The notes under the pieces: model-generated
What the model saw: only the letters and a program-made list of their open reading frames with translations
What the model was told of the DNA's origin: nothing
Database searches by the model: none
Translations under genes and position numbers: made by a program
From: Nocardioidaceae bacterium
GTDB taxonomy: Bacteria > Actinomycetota > Actinomycetes > Propionibacteriales > Nocardioidaceae
Direction of reading: 5' to 3'
Assembly: GCA_013696745.1 (NCBI GenBank)
Contig: JACCXZ010000055.1
Location: 1 to 49,161 of the forward strand
Length of the DNA: 49,161 nucleotides
Shown here: piece after piece, positions 24,762-31,798 of the stretch
Position numbering within the stretch: position 1 is the stretch's first letter
Layout: each line of letters begins with the position of its first letter

Positions 24762-24793
24762 GCGGTTTATCAAGGGACCCTGGTAAACCGCAC
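24760..24793. promoter_or_regulatory. Inverted repeat 2, candidate SoxR operator
   Basis: GTGCGGTTTA (24760-24769) pairs exactly with TAAACCGCAC (24784-24793) across 14 bases. The dyad lies upstream of a TAAGGT hexamer and 47 bases before the soxR GTG. A 12-base copy of one half-site, GTGCGGTTTACC, also occurs at the 3' end of soxR (25261-25272). Autoregulation by SoxR is plausible but not shown. Confidence 0.5.
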
Positions 24794-24839
24794 AGCCGGT
24801 AAGGTTCATGCGGGGTCGACGTTGACGACGGAGGATCCC

Positions 24840-25283
24840 GTGCCGAAACCCAGCTCGATGCTCACCATCGGTGAGTTGGCCGCCCGCGCCGATGTGAGTA
24901 CGTCGGCGCTGAGGTTCTACGACGCCCAGGGCTTGATCGCGGCTCGACGCACCTCGGGCAACCAACGGCGGTACGAGCGGTCCGTGCTGCGCCGGGTCGC
25001 GTTCGTGCGTTCGGCCCAGCAGGTCGGGCTCACGTTGGAGGAGATCAAGCAGGCCCTCGCGACGCTGCCGAGTGAGCGGACCCCCACCAAGGCCGACTGG
25101 GAACGCTTGTCCCGCCAGTGGCGGGCGCGCCTCGACGAGCGCATTCGTGAGCTCGAGACGCTGCGCGACCAGCTGACGTCGTGCATCGGGTGCGGGTGTC
25201 TCTCGCTGCAACGGTGCGCGCTGTCCAACCCCGGTGACATCGCCTCCACCCGTGGTCCAGGTGCGGTTTACCTCAGGCCATAG
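24840..25283 (+). CDS. soxR: SoxR, redox-sensing MerR-family regulator
   Basis: The 147-residue MerR-type activator has an N-terminal winged helix (about 7-75: LTIGELAARADVSTSALRFY) and a dimerisation helix. The SoxR [2Fe-2S] motif is Cys115, Cys118, Cys120 and Cys126 (CIGCGCLSLQRC). Oxidation of the cluster by redox-cycling compounds turns on target promoters. All four cysteines are present. The GTG start at 24840 has GGAGG five to six bases upstream; ATG 24858 is internal. In actinobacteria SoxR usually controls a few oxidoreductases and exporters rather than soxS. The only inverted repeats nearby are upstream of its own gene. Confidence 0.95.
   Translation: MPKPSSMLTIGELAARADVSTSALRFYDAQGLIAARRTSGNQRRYERSVLRRVAFVRSAQQVGLTLEEIKQALATLPSERTPTKADWERLSRQWRARLDERIRELETLRDQLTSCIGCGCLSLQRCALSNPGDIASTRGPGAVYLRP
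25261..25272 (+). repeat. Extra copy of the SoxR-region half-site inside the soxR 3' end
   Basis: GTGCGGTTTACC at the end of the soxR coding sequence is identical to the reverse complement of 24782-24793, part of the upstream dyad. It could be coincidence, a second binding site, or a trace of duplication. Confidence 0.5.
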
Positions 25284-25462
25284 CCGCCAGCACCTTGCGC
25301 CGCAGCTCGTCCGGCCCGTCCACACACGCTGCCGACCAGTTCGACGACGGCGTCGCGGTGCTCCACCCCCACGGGCCGGGCACCGGTCGCGAACTGCGCT
25401 GTCATGTCCTCGGGATCACGGCCGCGCAGATAGCGGTCCTGGTGACGTCCTCCGATGGCACC
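25284..25462. other. Gap between soxR and fabI
   Basis: No supported gene. On the minus strand, the fabI frame read past its stop codon stays open (DRYLRGRDPEDM, then VEHRDAVVELVG). After one frame change it continues as VDGPDELRRKVLAAMA to a stop at 25273. This could be a decayed small gene or the deleted end of a longer gene. In mycobacteria hemH (ferrochelatase) follows inhA, but no ferrochelatase motif is visible here. Confidence 0.35.
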
Positions 25463-26233
25463 TCATGCACCCATGGCGTGGTATCCGCCGTCCACGTGCA
25501 CGATCTCGCCGGTAGTGGCCGGGAAGAAGTCGCTGAGCAGGGCGACGACCGAACGCGCCGTCGGCAGGTTGTCGGCGTTGTCCCAGCCCAGCGGAGACCG
25601 GTCGCTCCACATCGACTCGAGGTCCCCGAAGCCGGGGATTGCCTTGGCCGCGAGCGTACGCAGTGGACCCGACGAGACCAGGTTCACCCGAACGCCGTGC
25701 TCGCCGAGATCCCGTGCGAGATAGCGTGCACAGGATTCCAGTGCGCCCTTGGCGACCCCCATCCAGTCGTACGCCGGCCAGGCGACCGACCCGTCGAACG
25801 TCAGCCCCACGACGCTCGACCCAGGGGTCATCATCGGCAGTGCGGCGACCGACAGCGACTTCAGCGAGTAGGCCGACACCTGCAGAGCCAGCGCAACGTC
25901 CTCCCAAGGCCCGGTGAGGAACTTGCCGCCCAGCAGCGTCTCCGGATTGCCGTAGGCGATGGAGTGCACGACACCATCCAGCCCGTCGAGGTGCTCACCC
26001 ACCCGCTCCCCGAGGGTCTGGAGGTGGTCGGGGTCGGTCACGTCGAGCTCGATGACCGGAGCCGAATCGGGCAGCCGCTTGGCGATGCGCCGCGTAATCG
26101 ACAGTGCCCGTCCGAAGTTGGCTATCACCACCGACGCGCCCTGCTCTTGGGCCACGCGGGCCACCGAGAAGCCGATGGAGGTGTCCATCGTCACGCCTGC
26201 GACGAGGATGCGCTTGTCTTGCAGGATTCCCAC
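25463..26233 (-). CDS. fabI: Enoyl-[acyl-carrier-protein] reductase (NADH), InhA/FabI type
   Basis: The 256-residue short-chain dehydrogenase reduces enoyl-ACP in type II fatty-acid elongation. VAGVTMDTSIGFSVA at the N-terminus is the NADH-binding loop of FabI/InhA. The active site YDWMGVAK gives Tyr-x6-Lys, the FabI spacing rather than the usual Tyr-x3-Lys. The C-terminal TGEIVHVDGGYHAMGA is typical. GTG at 26233 fits the family start (GILQDKRIL) with GAAGGG eight bases upstream. It lies 31 bases after fabG, as in the mycobacterial fabG1-inhA operon. This is the enzyme class inhibited by isoniazid adducts and triclosan. Confidence 0.95.
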   Translation of the reverse strand: MGILQDKRILVAGVTMDTSIGFSVARVAQEQGASVVIANFGRALSITRRIAKRLPDSAPVIELDVTDPDHLQTLGERVGEHLDGLDGVVHSIAYGNPETLLGGKFLTGPWEDVALALQVSAYSLKSLSVAALPMMTPGSSVVGLTFDGSVAWPAYDWMGVAKGALESCARYLARDLGEHGVRVNLVSSGPLRTLAAKAIPGFGDLESMWSDRSPLGWDNADNLPTARSVVALLSDFFPATTGEIVHVDGGYHAMGA

Positions 26234-26264
26234 GGCAGATGCCCTTCGGTTCAGTGTCGGGAAC

Positions 26265-26993
<729 letters not shown>

Positions 26994-27014
26994 TCGGCTA
27001 CGGGTGCCGTGTTC

Positions 27015-27065
27015 GAGCGAGGGGTTTCCCGTGCTGAACCTATGTGCACAGGGGACCCCTCGCTC
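27015..27065 (-). terminator. Inverted repeat between dodecin and fabG
   Basis: GAGCGAGGGGT (27015-27025) pairs perfectly with ACCCCTCGCTC (27055-27065) across 29 bases. The right arm overlaps the dodecin stop codon, so a terminator after dodecin is likely. The left arm touches the fabG -35 region, so an operator role is also possible. Confidence 0.5.
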
Positions 27066-27297
27066 ATTCGTCGTCCTCGAGACGGAAGCCGACCTTCATG
27101 CTCACCTGGTAGTGACCGACCGGATCTGCGGTGCCCGCGAGGTCGTCGGCGATGTGTCCGCGGATCTGCGTGACCTCGAACCAGTCGAGGTGGCGCAGCG
27201 TCTGACCGGCCCGCCGGATGCCGTTCTGGATGGCCTGATCGATGCCTTCCGGGGAGGTGCCGACGATCTCGGTGACGCGGTACGTGCGGCTCGACAT
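27064..27297 (-). CDS. Dodecin family flavin-binding protein
   Basis: The 77-residue protein matches dodecin throughout: RTYRVTEIVGTSPEGIDQAI, then LRHLDWFEVTQIRGHI and HYQVSMKVGFRLED. Dodecins form hollow twelve-subunit spheres that store riboflavin/FMN or (in some) CoA; the Trp in LDWFEV stacks with the flavin ring. It is cytoplasmic. The start is ATG with GAGG nine bases upstream. It is divergent from the DUF3099 gene and followed by an 11-bp inverted repeat. Confidence 0.93.
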   Translation of the reverse strand: MSSRTYRVTEIVGTSPEGIDQAIQNGIRRAGQTLRHLDWFEVTQIRGHIADDLAGTADPVGHYQVSMKVGFRLEDDE

Positions 27298-27368
27298 GGT
27301 CTTGGGCCTCTCATCGGGAACCGGTGTGCGCTCCGACACTACGGCTCGCCGCCGGCGAGGTGGCGGCG

Positions 27369-27374
27369 TACCGT
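27369..27374 (+). promoter_or_regulatory. -10 element for leaderless DUF3099 transcript
   Basis: TACCGT ends six bases before the ATG at 27381. It lies in the 83-base divergent gap with dodecin. Confidence 0.55.
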
Positions 27375-27380
27375 GGAGAC

Positions 27381-27689
27381 ATGGAACGCGCGGAGCGCCG
27401 GGATCACGGCACGACTCAGATCACCGATGCTCGGACCTCGCGCAGCGAAGACGTCAAGCGGCGCCAGATGAACTACATCGGGTCGATGCTGCTGCGCACG
27501 CTGTGCTTCGTCGGGGCCGTCGTCGCGGACGGATGGCTGCGCTGGACGCTGGTCGCCGGTGCGATCTTCCTGCCCTACGTCGCGGTCGTGCTGGCCAATG
27601 CCGCGACCCGTCGGCGTCCCGAAGAAATGACGCCGTACGTCCCCGAGCCCCATGGGGCGCTGCCGGCCGGGGACCGCAGGACGTCGTGA
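27381..27689 (+). CDS. DUF3099 family membrane protein
   Basis: The 102-residue protein has a polar N-terminus containing QITDARTSRSEDVKRRQMNY, typical of DUF3099. Two transmembrane helices follow (LLRTLCFVGAVVADGWL and WTLVAGAIFLPYVAVVLAN). The function of DUF3099 is not known; the family is restricted to actinobacteria. The leaderless-type promoter supports the ATG start. It overlaps the next small gene by four bases (GTGA). Confidence 0.88.
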   Translation: MERAERRDHGTTQITDARTSRSEDVKRRQMNYIGSMLLRTLCFVGAVVADGWLRWTLVAGAIFLPYVAVVLANAATRRRPEEMTPYVPEPHGALPAGDRRTS

Positions 27690-27892
27690 GTGGGAGTGCC
27701 CCCGCCGAGCGCCATACCTGCTCGGCCAAGGGGTGCAGCAACGACGCCGTCGTCGACCTGCGGTGGAACAATCCCAAGCTCCACACCCCGGACCGGCGCA
27801 AGAGCTGGGTGGCCTGCGGGGAGCACGACGAGCACCTGTCGCGGTTCCTCGGGGCACGCGGCTTCCTGCGGGAGACCGAACCGTTGTCCTGA
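27686..27892 (+). CDS. Small conserved Cys/His protein, probable zinc-binding
   Basis: The 68-residue cytoplasmic protein contains HTCSAKGCSNDA and, 30 residues later, WVACGEHDEH. The Cys-x4-Cys and Cys-x2-His pattern suggests a single zinc site. Small proteins of this kind are common in actinobacteria, with no proven role. The GTG start overlaps the DUF3099 stop, so it is translated with that membrane protein. It converges on moaA with only seven bases between the stop codons. Confidence 0.75.
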   Translation: MSGSAPAERHTCSAKGCSNDAVVDLRWNNPKLHTPDRRKSWVACGEHDEHLSRFLGARGFLRETEPLS

Positions 27893-27899
27893 GCCTCGC

Positions 27900-28910
27900 T
27901 CAGCCGCCGATGCTGGACATCGGGCGGGTGGGCTGCAGAAAACCAGGATCGTTGATCCCGTGGCCGGGCAGCTTGCCCCACATCGCCGTCTGCCAGGCAG
28001 CCGCGATGGTCGCGTCGTCGGCCCGCCCCTCGCGCAGCAGGGAGCGCAGGTCGGACTCCTGGCGGGCGAACAAGCAGTTGCGGACCTGTCCGTCCGCGGT
28101 CAACCGGGTCCGGTCGCAGTCACCGCAGAACGGCCGCGTCACCGACGCGATCACGCCCACGGTGGCGGGTCCGCCGTTGACGAGGAACTCCTCGGCGGGG
28201 GCCGACCCACGGGGGCGCGACGCCTCGGTCAGGTCGAACTCGCCGGCCAGGCTGGCGAAGATCTCCTCCGCGGTCACCATCGCCTCGCGATGCCATCCGT
28301 GCTGTGCGTCCAGCGGCATCTGCTCGATGAATCGCAGCTGGTAACCGTGCTCGAGGCACCAGCGCAGAAGCTCCGGCGCCTCGCCGTCGTTGATGCCCCG
28401 CAGCAGCACCGCGTTGATCTTGACCGGCGTCATGCCGGCCGCGTGGGCGGCCGCGACCCCGTCGACGACGTCCTGCAGCCGGGCGCGTCGGGTGATGGCC
28501 TCGAAGGAGTCCCCGCGCACGGTGTCCAGGCTGATGTTGACCCGGTCCATCCCGGCCCGCGCGAGGGCAGGTGCCGAACGCGTGAGGCCGAGTCCGTTGG
28601 ACGTCATCGCGATCCTGGGACGGGGCTTCAGCGCGGCCGTGCGGGTGACGATGTCGACCAGGCCGCGGCGCAGCAGGGGCTCGCCCCCGGTGAAGCGGAT
28701 CTGGCGCACACCCAGGCGCTGCACGGCGATCGAGAGCAGGCGTACGACCTCGTCGTCGGTCAGTGTCTCCTCGCTGGCCATCCAGTTCAGACCCTCCGCG
28801 GGCATGCAGTACTGGCAGCGGAGGTTGCAGCGGTCGGTGAGCGAGACCCGCAGGTCCGTCGCCACCCGCCCGTGCTGATCCGCCAGGAGTCCAGGGGGCA
28901 CAGTGGGCAT
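27900..28910 (-). CDS. moaA: GTP 3',8-cyclase MoaA
   Basis: The 336-residue radical SAM enzyme carries out the first step of molybdenum-cofactor synthesis, turning GTP into 3',8-cyclo-dihydro-GTP. CNLRCQYC provides the SAM-binding 4Fe-4S cluster. The C-terminal GDCDRTRLTADGQVRNC region with the preceding FCG provides the second cluster that binds substrate. The protein ends in the conserved Gly-Gly (SSIGG) needed for catalysis. ATG 28910 is preferred because TACACT lies exactly six bases upstream, giving a leaderless transcript; GTG 28931 would add seven residues. The fdhD gene elsewhere in the window fits molybdenum enzyme use. Confidence 0.96.
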   Translation of the reverse strand: MPTVPPGLLADQHGRVATDLRVSLTDRCNLRCQYCMPAEGLNWMASEETLTDDEVVRLLSIAVQRLGVRQIRFTGGEPLLRRGLVDIVTRTAALKPRPRIAMTSNGLGLTRSAPALARAGMDRVNISLDTVRGDSFEAITRRARLQDVVDGVAAAHAAGMTPVKINAVLLRGINDGEAPELLRWCLEHGYQLRFIEQMPLDAQHGWHREAMVTAEEIFASLAGEFDLTEASRPRGSAPAEEFLVNGGPATVGVIASVTRPFCGDCDRTRLTADGQVRNCLFARQESDLRSLLREGRADDATIAAAWQTAMWGKLPGHGINDPGFLQPTRPMSSIGG

Positions 28911-28916
28911 GCCTTG

Positions 28917-28922
28917 AGTGTA
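28917..28922 (-). promoter_or_regulatory. -10 element for leaderless moaA transcript
   Basis: TACACT (minus strand) ends six bases before the ATG at 28910. It decides the start in favour of 28910 over the upstream GTG. Confidence 0.6.
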
Positions 28923-28990
28923 GGTGGCCACACCGACGCGGCCACGTCCCGGCCACGTGCTGCCCGTGCCGAGGCGAGCACGGGAATTGC

Positions 28991-28996
28991 TACCGT
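28991..28996 (+). promoter_or_regulatory. -10 element for leaderless SURF1-like transcript
   Basis: TACCGT ends six bases before the GTG at 29003. Confidence 0.55.
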
Positions 28997-29002
28997 CGGG
29001 TC

Positions 29003-29791
29003 GTGTACCGGTTCCTGCTCACCCCTCGCTGGCTGGGTCTCGCGGTGGTGGCCGTCGTCCTCGCCGGCTTCGGCCTGCAGCTGGGCAGCTGGCAGTTCGA
29101 CCGGCGGACCGAGCGCCTGTCCGACAACGCGCGTATCGAGAGGAACCTGGCGGCACCGCCGGTCCCGCTCGGCTCGCTGGGTCTGGAGGGCAGTGACCTG
29201 GTCGACGACGGGCTCGAGTGGCGGTCGGTCACCCTGGCCGGCAGGTACGACGAGCAGGGTCAGCTGGTCGTGCGCAACCAGAGCCGAGACTCGGGGCCGG
29301 GCGTCTCAGTCCTGGCCCCGCTGCACATGCCCGACGGCACGTCCGTCCTGGTCGAGCGTGGCTGGCTGAGCACCGCGACGAGCAGCTCCGGAGTGCCTGA
29401 CACCGATCCCCCACCGGTCGGTCCGGTGACGGTGACCGGGTGGTTGCGCGCTGACAGTGCCGCCGGGGAGAGTGCCACCGTGCCCGTGGACGGCACGGTG
29501 CGTGCCGTGGCCAGCGCGCAGGTCGCGGAGTCCCTCGGCTACCCGCTGCTGCCCGGGTATGTCGCACTCACGGAGCAGCAGCCTCCACCGGACGGAGCCC
29601 TGGCGGGACCCGAACCACCCGACCTCGGGCAGGGACCGCACTTCTTCTACGGACTGCAGTGGTGGTTCTTCGGCCTGCTGGCACCGGTCGGTTACGCGTG
29701 GTTCGCCCACGTCGAGGCGCACCCGCGCACCCGGTCACGCGCACCGAGGTCGGCTGGCCGTTCACCGGACACCCAGGTCCGTGTCGACTGA
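29003..29791 (+). CDS. SURF1-family protein (cytochrome oxidase assembly)
   Basis: The 262-residue membrane protein has the SURF1 layout. An N-terminal helix (LGLAVVAVVLAGFGLQLGSW) runs straight into the family motif GSWQFDRR. An extracytoplasmic domain follows with WRSVTLAGRYDEQGQLVVRNQ and VLVERGWL. A C-terminal helix comes after HFFYGLQWWFFGLLAPVGYAWF. SURF1 helps insert heme a into cytochrome c oxidase. The GTG start is supported by a -10 hexamer six bases before it. No oxidase genes are adjacent. Confidence 0.92.
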   Translation: MYRFLLTPRWLGLAVVAVVLAGFGLQLGSWQFDRRTERLSDNARIERNLAAPPVPLGSLGLEGSDLVDDGLEWRSVTLAGRYDEQGQLVVRNQSRDSGPGVSVLAPLHMPDGTSVLVERGWLSTATSSSGVPDTDPPPVGPVTVTGWLRADSAAGESATVPVDGTVRAVASAQVAESLGYPLLPGYVALTEQQPPPDGALAGPEPPDLGQGPHFFYGLQWWFFGLLAPVGYAWFAHVEAHPRTRSRAPRSAGRSPDTQVRVD

Positions 29792-29817
29792 ACCACGGCT
29801 CGCCGGGGTGAGACGCA

Positions 29818-29837
29818 CGGCGTCTGGCGGTACGCCG
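29818..29837. terminator. Hairpin between convergent SURF1-like gene and ABC exporter
   Basis: CGGCGT (29818-29823) pairs with ACGCCG (29832-29837) around 8 bases. It lies 26 bases after the SURF1-like stop and 16 bases after the exporter stop on the other strand, so it could serve both. Confidence 0.4.
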
Positions 29838-29853
29838 ATCGCGGCCAGCGTGC

Positions 29854-31707
29854 TCAGCGGACTGCTGCGGCGCCGATGCCGGTGGCGAACTGGGTGCGGT
29901 AGAGCCCGGCGTACAGACCACCGCGGTCCAGCAGCGTCTCATGGTCACCGCGCTCCACGATGCGTCCACCGTCCAGCACCAGAATCGTGTCGGCGTTGCG
30001 CACCGTGGACAACCGGTGCGCGATCACCAGCGAGGTCCGGCCGGCCAGTGCAATGTCCAGGGCTGCGTGCACCGCTGACTCCGACGTGGAGTCCAGGTGG
30101 GCGGTGGCCTCGTCGAGCACCACTATTCGAGGCGCCTTGAGCAGCAGGCGGGCGATCGCGAGGCGCTGCCGCTCACCTCCGGACAGCCGGTGCCCTCGGT
30201 CGCCGACGACGGTGTCCAAGCCCTCGGGCAGCGAGTCGACGAGGTCGAGCACCTGGGCGCTGGCCAGCGCGTCCCTGATCTCGGTTTCGCTGGCATCAGG
30301 CCGTGCGTAGCGCAGGTTGGCGCCGATGGTGTCGTGGAACATGTGCGCGTCCTGCGTCACGAACCCCACCAGGTCGCGCACGGAGCGCTGGGTGAGCGAT
30401 CGTACGTCGTGGCCCCCGATCCGCACGGCGCCCGCACTGACGTCGTACAGACGTGCCACGAGGTTGGTGATGGTGGTCTTGCCCGCGCCCGAGGGCCCGA
30501 CCAGCGCGACCATCTGGCCCGGGGCCACCTCGAAGCTCACCCCGTCGAGCACAGGTCCGCCGGAACGCGACTCCTGGCGCAGCACGCCCTCGAGACTGGC
30601 CAGGGAGGCGTCGGCGGCATACCTGAAGGAGACGTCGTCGAGCTCGAGGCTGGCAGCGGCGTCGGCTGGCAGATCCACCGCCCCGGGAGAGTCCTGGATG
30701 GAGGCGGTCAGGTCGAGCACCTCGAAGACGCGCTCGAAGCTGACGAGGGCCGTCATCACGTCGACGTGGACGTTCGACAAGCCGGTGAGCGGCCCGTACA
30801 GCCGGGCAACGAGCGCAGCCAGCGCCAGCAGCGTGCCGACCGAGAGCGATCCGGCGACCCCCATGACACCGCCGATGCCGTAGACCAGGGCGGTCGCCAA
30901 CGAGGCGATGAGCGTGAGTGCGGTGAAGAACACCCGGCTCGACATGGCAGCCGCGACTCCGAGGTCGCGGACCCGGCCAGCACCGGCCGCGAACGCCTCG
31001 TCCTCACGCTCGTGCCGGCCGAACAGCTTGACCAGCATGGCGCCGCCGACGTTGAACCGCTCGGTCATCGAGGAGGCGAGGTCGGCGTTGGTCTGCATCT
31101 GCTCCCGGGTGATCCCGGCCAGCTTCTGTCCAGCCCAACGTGCCGGGATCACGAACAACGGCAGCAGTGCCAGTGCCACCAGGGTGATCCGCCAGGACAG
31201 TGCGGCCATCGTGGCCACCACGACGACCAGCGTGATCACGTTGGCGACGACACCGGTGAGGATCGAGGTGAAAGCGCGCTGCGCGCCCACCACGTCGGTG
31301 TTCAGCCGGGACACGAGCGCACCGGTCTGAGTGCGGGTGAAGAACGCCAGCGGAAGGCGTTGCACGTGCGCGAACACCTGACGGCGGAGGTCGTAGATCA
31401 GGCCCTCTCCGATGCGGGCAGAGTACCACCGCTGCGCGAGGGTGAGCGCGGCCTCCACCACGGCGAGCAAGGCCACCAGCAGCGCCAGCACGACGACGAC
31501 GCTCCGGTCGTCGGCGAGCACGCCGTCGTCGATGATGCGCAGCAGCAGCAGTGGCGTGGCCACCACGAGCAGTGCGCCCGCCACGATGAGCCCGAGGATC
31601 GCGGCGATCAGCCGGCGGTACGGGCGACCGAAGCCGAGGACGCGACGGATCGTTCCCGGCGCCAGGTCGGCACGCAGCACGGAGCGGTCCGCACTGTAGG
31701 ACTTCAT
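29854..31707 (-). CDS. ABC exporter, fused membrane and ATPase domains
   Basis: The half-transporter of about 617 residues has six helices in the first 310 residues, with the typical GALVSRLNTDV coupling segment. The ATPase domain has Walker A GPSGAGKTT, signature LSGGERQRLAIARLL, Walker B IVVLDEATAHLD and switch His in IAHRLSTV. The architecture matches MsbA/BmrA-like homodimeric exporters. The start is uncertain: ATG 31707 is chosen, but ATG 31737 or TTG 31749 is possible and none has a good ribosome site. It lies downstream of the LysM-BTAD gene on the same strand, 91 bases away; there is no evidence that the two act together. The substrate is unknown. Confidence 0.9.
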   Translation of the reverse strand: MKSYSADRSVLRADLAPGTIRRVLGFGRPYRRLIAAILGLIVAGALLVVATPLLLLRIIDDGVLADDRSVVVVLALLVALLAVVEAALTLAQRWYSARIGEGLIYDLRRQVFAHVQRLPLAFFTRTQTGALVSRLNTDVVGAQRAFTSILTGVVANVITLVVVVATMAALSWRITLVALALLPLFVIPARWAGQKLAGITREQMQTNADLASSMTERFNVGGAMLVKLFGRHEREDEAFAAGAGRVRDLGVAAAMSSRVFFTALTLIASLATALVYGIGGVMGVAGSLSVGTLLALAALVARLYGPLTGLSNVHVDVMTALVSFERVFEVLDLTASIQDSPGAVDLPADAAASLELDDVSFRYAADASLASLEGVLRQESRSGGPVLDGVSFEVAPGQMVALVGPSGAGKTTITNLVARLYDVSAGAVRIGGHDVRSLTQRSVRDLVGFVTQDAHMFHDTIGANLRYARPDASETEIRDALASAQVLDLVDSLPEGLDTVVGDRGHRLSGGERQRLAIARLLLKAPRIVVLDEATAHLDSTSESAVHAALDIALAGRTSLVIAHRLSTVRNADTILVLDGGRIVERGDHETLLDRGGLYAGLYRTQFATGIGAAAVR

Positions 31708-31798
31708 GGCCCGTCCGCGGGCGGCTCCAGAGATCATCGCTGCGATCAACGCCCGGACGGAGTGTTTTCTTCCGCGCGGGACCCCCGTGACCTGGGGC

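Larger units (their letters stand above)
24535..24839. promoter_or_regulatory. Intergenic region between sixA and soxR
   Basis: About 305 bases without a supported gene. It holds two adjoining inverted repeats (24732-24761 and 24760-24793), a TAAGGT hexamer at 24800-24805 that could be the soxR -10 element, and a direct repeat CCGTGAGTT at 24638-24646 and 24660-24668. It must contain the promoters of both divergent genes. Confidence 0.5.

Noticed and set aside
25284-25462. Ferrochelatase (hemH) expected after fabI by comparison with mycobacteria
   Set aside because: The gap is only about 180 bases and contains no ferrochelatase motif.
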